DNA of 64,000 nt from Elusimicrobiaceae bacterium (GCA_017546175.1 JAFYXM010000007.1:124001-188000); one strand, 5' to 3'. Counted from the stretch's first letter, positions 49,694-59,003 are shown. Numbers and translations: made by a program. Notes: generated by a model from the letters alone, not told the origin.

Positions 49694-50938
49694 TTAGTTC
49701 ATTTTGTTTAATAATTTAGTTGCTAGGGTACCTATGATTTTAGAAAGACATAATTCGAAATCACGGTTTACATCCGGCTGGCCGCTAATAGCGTGGGCGC
49801 ATTCATGTAACAAAGTATTGGCATATTTTTCCATAGACTGTAGTTGGGAGCGTTTAATAAGGATTTTTGCATTCTCATACCAAAGACCTAAAACATCGGC
49901 GTCGAGCGTATCTAATTCATAGATGTGCTCGACAATTTGTATGCTTTGAACATTGGTGGGCTTACCGCCAATTAAATCTAAAATGGCATTGGTTTGGTTA
50001 TGGATTTGTTGTTCTGCGGCAGAAAGATGGTCAAAAGAGATAGGCGTAGGTGTAAAATTGTGGGTTTGTTCTTGCACAAAATGCTGTGCCGTGATTAGGG
50101 CGTCCCCGTCTTTAACTCCGAGGTTATGGTCCTCTATTTTTTCTACGATTGTATCCGGTACGATGATGGTTTGAAGGCCTTGCCGTTTCATATCATCAAT
50201 GAGAGAGGGGGCTTGTTCCACTTGCGTCGGAGTAACGAAGGCGGCTTTTGGTTGCAGTTCTCTGGCTTTAATAGAGGCATGCAAAGCAATATCAGTCCAA
50301 CCCAGTTCGTCGTGTTTAGTGCCGTAACTGTAATTATTGAGATCACCTACAAGCGCATTTATAACAGTCGAAGTAATGCATTGTTTCAATATATCTTTTA
50401 CCCTGCCAGTGTAGGCGCTTCTTCCGACATTGGTGCGCTCTCGGTTAAGTGCTTTTTTGAGTTGGGCAGTCAAAGAAGTGATATTGTATGAAAATAAAAA
50501 ATTTTCCTCTTGCGCTACTTTCATTCCGTTTATAAAAATTTCACCGGCGTGGCCTTGTTTGTCCAATACGTCCCCATACTGGGGGCTCTCCAGCACTGGA
50601 GGTTGGGCAAAATGTAAAAATAGGGATTGGGCTTTTTTCATATCTTCTTGCGTGCAGCCCACGAGGGTAACATCTGTCCCTGCCATATCGGGTCTTGGGG
50701 AAGGGGCAATTTGCGCGTGCAGCGTGATGATATCTTCAAAACCTCTTTTGGTGACTTCTTTGAGTGTAATAACCCCGTGTTTTGAAACAATTTTGACCTG
50801 TATGTTATGACGGTACAACGTAGCCAATGCGTCTTTAAGTCCCACTCCGAATCTTCCGATAAGGTGCCCATTAGTCAATTTTTCGGCATTTTCGTTCTGG
50901 GTCAGATGGTTATAATTCAATCCGCGCCCATAATCCAT
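49694..50938 (-). CDS. GHKL ATPase/HExxH protein, main fragment after a frameshift
   Basis: Downstream part of a gene split by a one-base frameshift. It starts at the G1 box (MDYGRGLNYNHL) and contains the ATP lid IGRFGVGLKDALATL, a transducer-like region (about 60-200), and near the C-terminus the metalloprotease-like HECAHAISG (HExxH) with a Glu 11 residues later. 414 residues. Taken with the N-terminal fragment it would be a GHKL ATPase (Hsp90/MutL/MORC class) of about 485 residues carrying a putative zinc site. A start at this ATG would lack the N-box and could not bind ATP. Confidence 0.75.
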   Translation of the reverse strand: MDYGRGLNYNHLTQNENAEKLTNGHLIGRFGVGLKDALATLYRHNIQVKIVSKHGVITLKEVTKRGFEDIITLHAQIAPSPRPDMAGTDVTLVGCTQEDMKKAQSLFLHFAQPPVLESPQYGDVLDKQGHAGEIFINGMKVAQEENFLFSYNITSLTAQLKKALNRERTNVGRSAYTGRVKDILKQCITSTVINALVGDLNNYSYGTKHDELGWTDIALHASIKARELQPKAAFVTPTQVEQAPSLIDDMKRQGLQTIIVPDTIVEKIEDHNLGVKDGDALITAQHFVQEQTHNFTPTPISFDHLSAAEQQIHNQTNAILDLIGGKPTNVQSIQIVEHIYELDTLDADVLGLWYENAKILIKRSQLQSMEKYANTLLHECAHAISGQPDVNRDFELCLSKIIGTLATKLLNKMN

Positions 50939-51153
50939 AATATGCCAAGCACCGTCGCTGCTTTGGAATACGTCAATTTTTTAGATTGTGTCAAAATTTG
51001 CTCATCCAACGCGTTGGCAATTATTTCACGGATAGCGTGGTACACTTCCCAACTTCCCAAAATCTTTTCTATATTCAAATCAAAAGATTTTACGGTATTT
51101 GACTCCGCCGACATGACGGCATTTTGGCCTTTGCCGAAAGAAAAAAATGACAT
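50917..51153 (-). CDS. GHKL ATPase N-terminal fragment, frameshifted
   Basis: First 59 residues of the split gene, after GGAGAG. The N-box REIIANALDE carries the catalytic Glu and Mg-binding Asn. In the run of six A on the minus strand (50977-50982) the frame is lost; from there the peptide reads LTYSKAATV and stops. One more A in the run would restore IDVFQSSDGAWHIMDYGRGL and join the fragments exactly. Mutation, assembly error or a -1 slip on AAAAAA are the options. Confidence 0.72.
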   Translation of the reverse strand: MSFFSFGKGQNAVMSAESNTVKSFDLNIEKILGSWEVYHAIREIIANALDEQILTQSKKLTYSKAATVLGILWIMGAD

Positions 51154-51185
51154 AAACTCTCCAATTTACAAGAATATATAAGCGT

Positions 51186-51196
51186 ATTCTAACAAA
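51186..51196 (-). promoter_or_regulatory. Extended -10 before the GHKL gene
   Basis: TTTGTTAGAAT on the minus strand, with the hexamer at 51186-51191, about 32 bases before the ATG at 51153. Confidence 0.42.
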
Positions 51197-51249
51197 TACA
51201 GGGAAAGAAATAAAGGACAGCAATTTTTATAAAACATATTTTTATGCTG

Positions 51250-51265
51250 CGACAATATGTTGTCG
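51250..51265. promoter_or_regulatory. Perfect dyad between the GHKL gene and sbcD
   Basis: CGACAA-TATG-TTGTCG, in the 188-base divergent region, about 20 bases upstream of the sbcD -35 box. It matches the dyad at 47870 at 14 of 16 positions. Confidence 0.55.
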
Positions 51266-51284
51266 TGAATATTTTATTTAATAT

Positions 51285-51313
51285 TTGCAATGACGGAAAG
51301 TTTTGGATACAAT
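51285..51313 (+). promoter_or_regulatory. Promoter of sbcDC
   Basis: TTGCAA at 51285-51290, exactly 17 bases, TACAAT at 51308-51313. Confidence 0.65.
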
Positions 51314-51341
51314 GAAAAATATTTGTTATAGGGGAAATAAT

Positions 51342-52484
51342 ATGAAAATTGCACACCTTTCGGACTTGCATTTAGGAAAAGTCGTTTATAACTATTCCAT
51401 GTTGGAAGAGCAAAAAGATATCCTCGGCAAAATAACGGATATTTTGACTACAGAAAATATCAAAACGCTACTCATTGCGGGGGACATTTACGATAAATCC
51501 GTGCCGTCTGCCGAGGCAATAAAATGCTTTGATGAGTTTTTGGTCGGGCTTTCAAAAGCGGGGGTAACGGTGTTTATAATCAGCGGTAACCACGACTCAA
51601 ACGAGCGAATTTCGTTCGGTGCGGATTTAATGGCAGTAAGCGGGGTACATATTGCCAAGCCGCTTACCAAAAGCACCAAGGATATCCAGCCGGTTATGTT
51701 GCAGGATGAGTTTGGCCCCGTACATATTTATATGCTCCCGTTTATAAAACCAGTGCATGTCAAAGTGGCTTTTGAGACAGAAGATATCGCCGATTATACG
51801 CAGGCCTTAAAAATGGTTATCGATAATATGCACGTGGATACTTCGGCGCGCAATATCCTTATTACGCACCAGTTTGTAACGGGGGGAGCGCGGTGTGAGT
51901 CCGAGCAAATTTCAGTAGGCGGTTCCGACAATGTGGACAGCCCCGTCTTTGAGGTGTTTGATTATGTGGCACTCGGGCATTTGCACGGGCCGCAACATAT
52001 CGGGCGGGAAACGTTGCGCTACTGCGGAAGCCCGTTAAAATATTCCTTCTCGGAAGTAAGCCATAAAAAGAGTCTGACGGTAATAAACTTAAATGCAAAA
52101 GGCGACACTAGGCTGGAGTTTATCCCCTTAAAACCGTTGCACGATTGGCAGGAAATTAAAGGCAAGTATAACGATTTAATGGCCAAAGATTTCCGCGATA
52201 AACAAAATTTGCAAAACTTTTTCCATATCACGCTTACCGATGAAGAAGATGTGCCGGACGCGCTAAATAAACTCCGCATGGCTTACCCAAATATTATGCA
52301 ACTCAGTTACGACAATACACGTACAGCGAGTAATACGCAAATCGGCACGCTCGAGCAGGCGGAAAGTAAAACGCCGTTTGAAGTTTTCGCCGAGTTTTAT
52401 AAAAAGCAAAATAACCAAGATTTAAGCGAGCAGCAAACAAAACATATTAGCGCTCTGATAGAAAAAATTTGGGAGGAGAAATAA
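51342..52484 (+). CDS. sbcD: SbcD-type exonuclease subunit
   Basis: The Mre11-like nuclease of the SbcCD complex, which opens hairpins and processes DNA ends. The phosphoesterase motifs are HLSDLHLGK (DxH), AGDIYDKS (GD), ISGNHDS (GNHD), LITHQFV (H) and ALGHLHGPQ (GHxH), all intact. A capping domain follows and 380 residues is normal. I start at the ATG at 51342 after TAGGGGAAATAAT, because the earlier frame has no ribosome site. The stop overlaps the sbcC start by one base (TAATG). Confidence 0.95.
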   Translation: MKIAHLSDLHLGKVVYNYSMLEEQKDILGKITDILTTENIKTLLIAGDIYDKSVPSAEAIKCFDEFLVGLSKAGVTVFIISGNHDSNERISFGADLMAVSGVHIAKPLTKSTKDIQPVMLQDEFGPVHIYMLPFIKPVHVKVAFETEDIADYTQALKMVIDNMHVDTSARNILITHQFVTGGARCESEQISVGGSDNVDSPVFEVFDYVALGHLHGPQHIGRETLRYCGSPLKYSFSEVSHKKSLTVINLNAKGDTRLEFIPLKPLHDWQEIKGKYNDLMAKDFRDKQNLQNFFHITLTDEEDVPDALNKLRMAYPNIMQLSYDNTRTASNTQIGTLEQAESKTPFEVFAEFYKKQNNQDLSEQQTKHISALIEKIWEEK

Positions 52485-55258
52485 TGCGTCCTTTGAAATT
52501 GACTTTAAGTGCTTTTGGGCCTTATCCGAAAGAGACGGTTTTAGATTTATCCAAACTGGGTACGAAAGGTATTTATTTAATCTGCGGCGATACGGGGGCC
52601 GGCAAAACGACCGTTTTCGACGCGATTACTTACGCACTTTACGGCGAGCCGTCCAGCGAGCGGCGCAAGGCGGATATGTTGCGCAGTAAATACGCTGCGG
52701 AGAATACCAAAACGTTTGTGGAATTGGAATTTGAGTATAAGGGGAAAAAGTATAAGATTAAACGCAGCCCCGCACAACTGCGCCCCAGACAAAGAGGGGG
52801 CGGCTTTACGGAAGAAAAGAAAAGCGTGGAATTGATTTTCCCCGACGGGACTATCTATACCAAAGATAAGGATGCGCAAGCGGTGGTTAAAAATTTGTTG
52901 GGGCTTTCGCAAGATGAATTTTCCCAAGTGGCCATGATTGCGCAAGGCAGTTTTCTCAAATTGCTTACCGGAGAAACGAAAGACCGGCAAGACATTTTCC
53001 GCAATTTGTTTAAGACGGAAAATTACCGCAACTTGCAAAATAAACTTAAGGATGAGGTGGCCGAGAATAGAAGAAAAAGCGACCAACTCGACGGGGAGCG
53101 GCTGGGCATTGTGCAGAGTATGGCAACGCCCGCGCAGCCCGAAACGGCCGCAAAATTAAACGCGTTGGACTGGAGTGCCTGCGATATTGAAAATGAGTTA
53201 CTGCCCGTCCTTGCGCAAAGTAACGAGGCCGACGAAAAAGAGCAAAAAGATTTACAGGGAAAAAAGGCGGCCGCGGAGCAGGAAAAAGGGGTGTTTATCC
53301 AAACCATTACCAAGATAAAAACCGCGCAAGAGAGTGAGCAGAAACTTGCCGAAGTGAACGGGCAGATTGCGAAGTTAACCCCCGAACTGACGGCGGCGCA
53401 AAATGCTTTTAAGGCCAAAGAAAGCGAAAAAACCGCTACGGACGCCTTGCGGCAGGAAGTAACCGCCTTGCAAACAAGTATTCGTATTTTCGAGCAAATA
53501 GAGCAGCAGCAGGACGTCATAAAAAAAGCCAATGGGCAGTTGGAACAAATCGATATGGCCGCTTTGGAAAGTGCGGTGACACAGTTGGAACAGGAACACC
53601 AAACCCAAGCGGCCGAAGCACAAGAATTGGCAAACGCCCGCGTAGAAAAAGCGAATTTGGAAAATGAGGAGCAAACACTCACAAGTGCTTTGGAAAGTGT
53701 GAAAACTTTGCAAAACCATATTCGGGCATTGAACAGTTTATCTGTTCAAATAACGGCACAGAAATCGATTTATGCGGAAGCGTTTGAACATGAAAAGCGA
53801 TGGCGTGCGTCTTATCAGGAGTTGGACGATCGTTTCCGGATCGGTCAAGCGGGTATATTGGCGGAAACTTTGCAGGATAATCAGCCCTGCCCCGTTTGCG
53901 GCTCCCTTCACCATCCCCAAAAAGCGGCAAAGCCCCAAGGGACGCCGGATGAAGAAGAAGTGAAACAGGCCAAGGCGGCTTTTGAACAACGCCAAATTAT
54001 AGTGCGGGAACACGCTGAAAGATTAACGCAACAGCAAGCCACATACGATACGCAAAAGGAAAATTTCTTATCCCAAGTGAAACAAATTCTCAAGCGGGAG
54101 GAAAATGTTTCGTTTGAGCAGGCGCCCGAACTTTTGGAAACGCACAAAGAAAACTTAAGCGCACAAAAGGCGTCCCTCTCTGCCCGAAAAACCGCCAATA
54201 ATACCGCATGTAACCGCTTGGCAATACTGGAGGGGCTGCTGAACAGTTTTGAAACAAGACGGGCCCAAGCGGCGGCGGCCTTGAATACGGCGGGTCAAAC
54301 CCGAATTACACTGCAGGCCAACATTACCAATGCCAATAAAAATATAGAAAACCTGCGCGCCGGTCTGCCCGCTAATGCAACCGATAAAACTACTGTTGAA
54401 AATCTGGTAAAAGAAAAACAAAAAAAGATAACCGCCTTTGAAGCGGAAGTGGAAAAATTGCGGCAGGAAAAAGACGCCAAAAATACGCAAATGCAAGGGT
54501 TGCTCGGCCGCAAAGCGACGTTGGAACAATCCTTGCAGCATAAACCGCAAGGGGATTTAACCGAACTGGAGCATCAAAAAACCGCCGCCGAGGAAAAGTT
54601 AGCTGCGCTTTCGGCAAACGAAACGGCAGTTTCCAATCGGCTGCAACAAAATACCGACGTGCTGCGGCGCCTGAGAGAGTGGAGCGCCAAAAAGAAAGCA
54701 TTCGACGAGCAACACCAATGGCTTTTGGCGCTTTCCAGAACGGCCAACGGGGATATCAACGGGAAAGAAAAAATAAATTTGGAAACATACGTTCAAGCCG
54801 CGTATTTCGACCGTATTATCCAACGGGCCAACATACACCTGCTTAAAATGAGCGACACGCAGTACGAACTCAAACGCGTTGCGCAGAGCGACGGGAATAA
54901 ACAAATCGGGCTGGATCTAAATGTGATAGACCATTATAACGTCAGCGAACGTTCGGCGAACAGTTTGTCGGGCGGGGAGAGTTTTAAGGCGTCGTTGTCT
55001 TTGGCCTTGGGGCTTGCCGACGAGGTACAGGCCAATGCGGGAGGGATAGAACTTAACAGTATCTATATTGACGAGGGATTCGGCTCTTTGGACGAAAACT
55101 CTTTGGAGCAGGCCATCGGCATTTTGAACGGGCTCACGGAAAACAACCGCATTTTGGGGATAATTTCGCACTTGAGCGAACTTAAGGAGCGTACAGAAAA
55201 GAAAATACTTATTACTAAGTCTCGCTCTGGAGGCAGTAGCGCTGAAATCATAGTATAA
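52484..55258 (+). CDS. sbcC: SbcC-type SMC-like ATPase
   Basis: The Rad50-like partner of SbcD. Walker A GDTGAGKTT (about 35-43) and the Q-loop region AMIAQGSFLKLLTG form the N-terminal lobe. Two long coiled coils follow, joined by a zinc hook QPCPVCGSLH (about 466-475). The C-terminal lobe has the signature NSLSGGESFKASLSLALG and Walker B YIDEGFGSLDE. 924 residues. GGGAGGAGAAATA precedes the ATG inside the end of sbcD. The coiled coils are unusually Ala/Gln-rich. In an island, SbcCD may act in recombination or anti-phage DNA processing. Confidence 0.95.
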   Translation: MRPLKLTLSAFGPYPKETVLDLSKLGTKGIYLICGDTGAGKTTVFDAITYALYGEPSSERRKADMLRSKYAAENTKTFVELEFEYKGKKYKIKRSPAQLRPRQRGGGFTEEKKSVELIFPDGTIYTKDKDAQAVVKNLLGLSQDEFSQVAMIAQGSFLKLLTGETKDRQDIFRNLFKTENYRNLQNKLKDEVAENRRKSDQLDGERLGIVQSMATPAQPETAAKLNALDWSACDIENELLPVLAQSNEADEKEQKDLQGKKAAAEQEKGVFIQTITKIKTAQESEQKLAEVNGQIAKLTPELTAAQNAFKAKESEKTATDALRQEVTALQTSIRIFEQIEQQQDVIKKANGQLEQIDMAALESAVTQLEQEHQTQAAEAQELANARVEKANLENEEQTLTSALESVKTLQNHIRALNSLSVQITAQKSIYAEAFEHEKRWRASYQELDDRFRIGQAGILAETLQDNQPCPVCGSLHHPQKAAKPQGTPDEEEVKQAKAAFEQRQIIVREHAERLTQQQATYDTQKENFLSQVKQILKREENVSFEQAPELLETHKENLSAQKASLSARKTANNTACNRLAILEGLLNSFETRRAQAAAALNTAGQTRITLQANITNANKNIENLRAGLPANATDKTTVENLVKEKQKKITAFEAEVEKLRQEKDAKNTQMQGLLGRKATLEQSLQHKPQGDLTELEHQKTAAEEKLAALSANETAVSNRLQQNTDVLRRLREWSAKKKAFDEQHQWLLALSRTANGDINGKEKINLETYVQAAYFDRIIQRANIHLLKMSDTQYELKRVAQSDGNKQIGLDLNVIDHYNVSERSANSLSGGESFKASLSLALGLADEVQANAGGIELNSIYIDEGFGSLDENSLEQAIGILNGLTENNRILGIISHLSELKERTEKKILITKSRSGGSSAEIIV

Positions 55259-55342
55259 ATGATACTATGTATCGAGATATCATGGCATGATGTGATCAGA
55301 AAAGAAACGAGGAAACCTTTGCAATAAAGGGAGTGAGAATTT

Positions 55343-56077
55343 TTATTTCTTTTTCCTTTTTTGTTTTGGCTTTTTTATTGCTCTAACAGATTGTAAAAGT
55401 GTGATAATTTCAGTTCGTGGTTCTTTTTCCCCTATCCATTCTTTTGCTATTTGAATAGGTCCTTTCCCATGATTATCTTTAGCATTAATATCGGCTCCAG
55501 CAACTAATAAAACTTTTATAGCCTCTTTTTCTCCCAAAAAACAGGCTTCCAGAAGCGGGGTGCCTCCATTAGAGTCTTTTACGTTTACATTCGCGCCGGC
55601 TTTAATTAAGACACGCATAATTTCAGGTTTATGTGTATGGAAAATAGGTGTTTCTCCGTACTTATCTTTGACATTCACATCCGCCCCGGCAGCTAATAAA
55701 ACTTTTACAGCATCTTTTTTCCCCCAGAAACAGGCTTCTAAAAGCGGAGTGTTACCATTAGAATCTTTTGCATTTACATTAGCACCAGCCGCCAATAAAA
55801 CTTTTATTACGCCGTTTTTATCCTTATCACATGCTGCCAAAAGTGCAGTATTACCAAAATCATCTTTGGCATTAACATTGGCTCCGGCAGACAGTAATAT
55901 ACGGGCAATTGGGGCGTTACTGGCATACATAAGCGGAGTTGCATGGTTGATTCCTGATGCAATATTTGCTTTTACTCCTTTACTAATAAGATCTTTTACT
56001 TCTTTTGTTTGACCAAATTTACTCGCCAAAATAAGCATGGTTTTGGGAACGGGCTTTGCTCCGGCGGCAATTAACAT
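55343..56077 (-). CDS. Ankyrin-repeat protein, downstream fragment
   Basis: Six to seven ankyrin repeats (MLIAAGAKPVPKTMLILASKF, then AGANVNAKDDFGNTALLAACDKD and similar), ending in a Lys-rich tail IKKPKQKRKKK. The upstream ORF on the same strand ends in TGA at 56108-56110, exactly in this frame. The 10 codons between (LGTKNKKFIK) complete one ankyrin repeat with TPLL before and MLIAAGA after. So this is the 3' part of one gene interrupted by an in-frame TGA. Separate translation from 56077 is possible, but no Shine-Dalgarno is obvious. Confidence 0.75.
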   Translation of the reverse strand: MLIAAGAKPVPKTMLILASKFGQTKEVKDLISKGVKANIASGINHATPLMYASNAPIARILLSAGANVNAKDDFGNTALLAACDKDKNGVIKVLLAAGANVNAKDSNGNTPLLEACFWGKKDAVKVLLAAGADVNVKDKYGETPIFHTHKPEIMRVLIKAGANVNVKDSNGGTPLLEACFLGEKEAIKVLLVAGADINAKDNHGKGPIQIAKEWIGEKEPRTEIITLLQSVRAIKKPKQKRKKK

Positions 56078-56107
56078 TTTTATAAATTTCTTATTTTTTG
56101 TACCTAA

Positions 56108-56923
56108 TCACAAAAGAGGAGTTTCTCCTTTTTTATTTTTTATATTAATATCAGCACCTGCCTTAATTAAAATGTGCATGATTTTTTGGTTTTGTGTATG
56201 AAAAAGAGCGGTATTCCCTCGCCAATTTTTTGTATTGACATCAGCACCTGCAGCTAATAACAGATTTACCATTTTCACATTGCCATCCCGGCCACAAGAG
56301 GCATTGATAAGGGGAACTTCGCCCTTGGCATTTTGTGTATTAATATCTGCTCCTGCGGCAATAGCTTGTTTTGCTTTTTTTAAATCGTTTTCTTCTGTTG
56401 CAACTATTAATTCAGCACTGGCTAAGAGTTGTATTATTTCTTCTTTTTGTTCTTTCTTTATACCCAGAAGATATCTATCATAAAAAGATGTTTCTGTTTT
56501 TTCACTTTTTGCCAGCATTAACGCTGTATGTCCTTGAGCATCTTGTTCATTCACATCGGCTCCGGCGTCCAGCAGTGTTCTCACCAGTTCCGTGTTGTTA
56601 TGTAAAACGGCAAGGATAAGAGGAGTTCGCTTGTGGTAATCTGTTGCATCAACATTTGCTCCGGCAAGAATTAATCTTTCTACTATCTCGCAATCCCCGC
56701 AATGAACGGCATGGAGAAGAGGCGTTTCTCCTAATTCGTTTTCCTCATTAACATTTGCGCCGGCATCAATCAATATTTGTACCACCTCGCAATCTCCACA
56801 ATGAATGGCTTGGATAAGGGGAGTTTCTCTTCGGTTATTTTTCTCATGGATGTTGGCTCCGTTGGCAATTGATTTTTTAATTTCTTTTAAATTCATTTTC
56901 TCTATTGCTTCCGATAGTGTCAT
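56108..56923 (-). CDS. Ankyrin-repeat protein, upstream fragment ending in an in-frame stop
   Basis: 271 residues starting MTLSEAIEKMNLKEIKKSI, with eight ankyrin repeats, two of them nearly identical tandem copies (IHCGDCEVVQILIDAGANVNEENELGETPLL-type units at about 40-105). It stops at a TGA within a repeat (GETPLL, stop). Restoring that codon would give one protein of about 526 residues, similar in size to the 510-residue ankyrin protein at 48.05 kb. AAGGAAGAGTATT lies before the ATG. No signal peptide. Confidence 0.78.
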   Translation of the reverse strand: MTLSEAIEKMNLKEIKKSIANGANIHEKNNRRETPLIQAIHCGDCEVVQILIDAGANVNEENELGETPLLHAVHCGDCEIVERLILAGANVDATDYHKRTPLILAVLHNNTELVRTLLDAGADVNEQDAQGHTALMLAKSEKTETSFYDRYLLGIKKEQKEEIIQLLASAELIVATEENDLKKAKQAIAAGADINTQNAKGEVPLINASCGRDGNVKMVNLLLAAGADVNTKNWRGNTALFHTQNQKIMHILIKAGADINIKNKKGETPLL

Positions 56924-57192
56924 AATACTCTTCCTTGCTAAAAATTATTGTACTTTTTTCATTGTATACACGCAAAAAACGCAACAATTCCTTGATATTT
57001 TGCTGTGAGGGTAAACAGAAACTATATACTGCTTGGGAGAGAAAAAGTATTTGAAAAAGTCTACAACCAAAGTTATCTGATTAGTTCATTTTGGGCAAAA
57101 TTTAAGAAACATATGCGAGTACCGGCACATTGGGAGAAGTTTTCCTTGACTTCTAGGTCCGTTATAAGCAGTAATGTGTATAGGAGAGAAAT
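56924..57192. other. Spacer between the ankyrin gene and the recombinase module
   Basis: No convincing gene. An open frame of 63 codons at 57005-57196 ends inside the next gene's start and shows no domain or ribosome site. A TTGACT box near 57147 and a TTATAA near 57162 could be promoter elements for the DUF2924 gene; their spacing is too short to be sure. Confidence 0.35.
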
Positions 57193-57576
57193 ATGACCGA
57201 ATACACACAATTAACCGCACGGGAATTACGCCTAAAATGGGCCGAAATTATAGGCCGGCCCATACCGCCAATCGGGCGTAGTCTAATTATTAAATATCTG
57301 TTATGGTATGAACAAGCCAAGCGTGAGAAAATTTCTCCCCTTGGCTTTTTTTATGAGGTAAAACAGGCCGCTCACAATGCGAGTGCACGGCCAAAAGCCA
57401 CCTTAGAAGTTGGCTCCAAAATGGTCCGTTCCTACCAAGGTACCAAATACGAAGTGGAAATTATCCCGCAGGGTTATTTGTACAAACATAAAACCTATAA
57501 AAGTTTATCCGGTGTGGCCAAGGCCATAACAGGCAAGAGTTGGAACGGGAATGTATTCTTTGGAGTGAAAAAATGA
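57193..57576 (+). CDS. DUF2924-like protein of a recombinase module
   Basis: 127 residues. The core LEVGSKMVRSYQGTKYEVEIIPQGYLYKHKTYKSLSGVAKAITGKSWNGNVFFG matches the DUF2924 pattern (a basic beta-rich domain, possibly DNA-binding). DUF2924 genes are usually found directly before large serine recombinases in integrated elements, as here: the stop overlaps the recombinase start by four bases (ATGA). GGAGAGAAAT precedes the ATG. Role in recombination unknown. Confidence 0.82.
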   Translation: MTEYTQLTARELRLKWAEIIGRPIPPIGRSLIIKYLLWYEQAKREKISPLGFFYEVKQAAHNASARPKATLEVGSKMVRSYQGTKYEVEIIPQGYLYKHKTYKSLSGVAKAITGKSWNGNVFFGVKK

Positions 57577-59003
57577 GTGATAAGAAAATACGTTGTGCTA
57601 TCTATACCCGTAAATCAACAGAAGAAGGGCTAGAGCAAGAGTTTAATAGTCTACAAGCCCAGCGGGAAGCATGTGAAGCATACATTAAAAGCCAAAAGCA
57701 TGAACATTGGCAATTTTTATCTGCCGAATACGATGACGGTGGATATTCTGGTGGTAATATGGAACGCCCGGCCTTAAAACGTCTACTCGCAGATGTTCAA
57801 AACGGACTTATAGATATTATCGTAGTATACAAGATAGACCGCTTAACCCGTAGTTTAATGGACTTTAGCAAAATTGTGGAGATATTAGACAAGCACAATG
57901 CCTCATTCGTATCTATTACTCAGCACTTTAATACCACTACAAGTATGGGCCGCCTCACATTAAATATGCTACTCTCATTTGGCCAATTTGAGCGGGAAGT
58001 AACGGGGGAGCGTATCCGGGATAAGATAAGTGCCAGTAAAAAGAAGGGTATGTGGATGGGTGGCAAACCGCCATTAGGGTATTATCGGAAAGACAAGAAA
58101 ATATACCCCGATGAGGGAAAAGTGCCGCTAGTACGTTCCATTTTTGAGAAATACATAGAGTTAAAAAGTACCACACTCCTAAAAGAATGGCTAAATAAAC
58201 AGGGGAATAATATCTCTGTTGGTAACTTGAATTGTATCCTACGCAATAAAGCGTATATTGGACTTGTTGGTCATAAGGGAGCGTGGTATCCGGGAGAACA
58301 CCAGGGAATAATCTCAAAAGAATTATTTGAGCAAGTCCAAGCTGTAATGGCCGATAATCGCATTAACCGCCAACATTATGCCCCTAGTAAGAGTCTTTTA
58401 TCAGGGAAGTTATATGACGATAAAGACAATGCCATGAGTCCAAGTTGGAGCACGGGCAGTAGCGGTAAGAAATATCGCTATTATGTAAGCCAAGCTATTA
58501 TCCGCAAGGAGCCAGGCAAAGTGGGGAAAGTCAGTAAAGTTTCACTCCCAAAGTTGGAGCAGTTTATAGATAATTGGTTTAGTGAATTTTTGAAGGACAA
58601 AAGCAAAATATATCCGTATATCCAACAGTTTGGAGTAAGCAAGCAAAAGGGAATTATCAAGAAACTATCATCATATCCGATGACACGGGATATAGAGAAA
58701 ACTTTAATCAAACGCATTAAATTAAATCCCAACAAGATAGAAATTACACTATATCAAGAACAAGTAACCGAACTATTAAATGCTATTTATGAACATAGAG
58801 AAATAATCCTGCTCAAACCTGAGAAGCTCAAAAATGAAACCACTTATACGGAAATATATCATATAGGAACGGTAGCCAATGGGGCTAAAGTCATAGTGGG
58901 GCAGTTTGTCCAACCTACAAAACAATCCAATAAAGAACTTATCAAAATATTAAACCAAGCTTATACGTGGTACCAAGAAATATTAGACGGAAAAACTACT
59001 TAA
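57573..59003 (+). CDS. Large serine recombinase, truncated by in-frame TAA
   Basis: A site-specific recombinase of the resolvase/invertase superfamily. Catalytic domain about 1-145 with the Ser in YTRKSTEEGLEQEFNSLQAQREAC, EYDDGGYSG, YKIDRLTRSLMDFSKI and the helix ending SFGQFEREVTGERIRDKI. The recombinase domain (GGKPPLGYYRKDKKIYP) and a zinc-ribbon-like segment follow. The ORF ends TWYQEILDGKTT at TAA 59001-59003, but the same frame continues with the expected C-terminal domain to 59189. The truncated 476-residue protein keeps catalysis but loses the terminal helix-turn-helix-like part. Start at 57573 after GGAGTGAAAAA. Confidence 0.88.
   Translation: MSDKKIRCAIYTRKSTEEGLEQEFNSLQAQREACEAYIKSQKHEHWQFLSAEYDDGGYSGGNMERPALKRLLADVQNGLIDIIVVYKIDRLTRSLMDFSKIVEILDKHNASFVSITQHFNTTTSMGRLTLNMLLSFGQFEREVTGERIRDKISASKKKGMWMGGKPPLGYYRKDKKIYPDEGKVPLVRSIFEKYIELKSTTLLKEWLNKQGNNISVGNLNCILRNKAYIGLVGHKGAWYPGEHQGIISKELFEQVQAVMADNRINRQHYAPSKSLLSGKLYDDKDNAMSPSWSTGSSGKKYRYYVSQAIIRKEPGKVGKVSKVSLPKLEQFIDNWFSEFLKDKSKIYPYIQQFGVSKQKGIIKKLSSYPMTRDIEKTLIKRIKLNPNKIEITLYQEQVTELLNAIYEHREIILLKPEKLKNETTYTEIYHIGTVANGAKVIVGQFVQPTKQSNKELIKILNQAYTWYQEILDGKTT

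Noticed and set aside
56108..56110. TGA read as an amino acid (alternative code or selenocysteine)
   Set aside because: Other genes in the window (such as purB and several minus-strand genes) use TGA as a normal stop, and no SECIS-like hairpin is apparent after it.
57005..57196. 63-codon frame upstream of the DUF2924 gene
   Set aside because: No Shine-Dalgarno, no family resemblance, and its end overlaps the supported start of the next gene.
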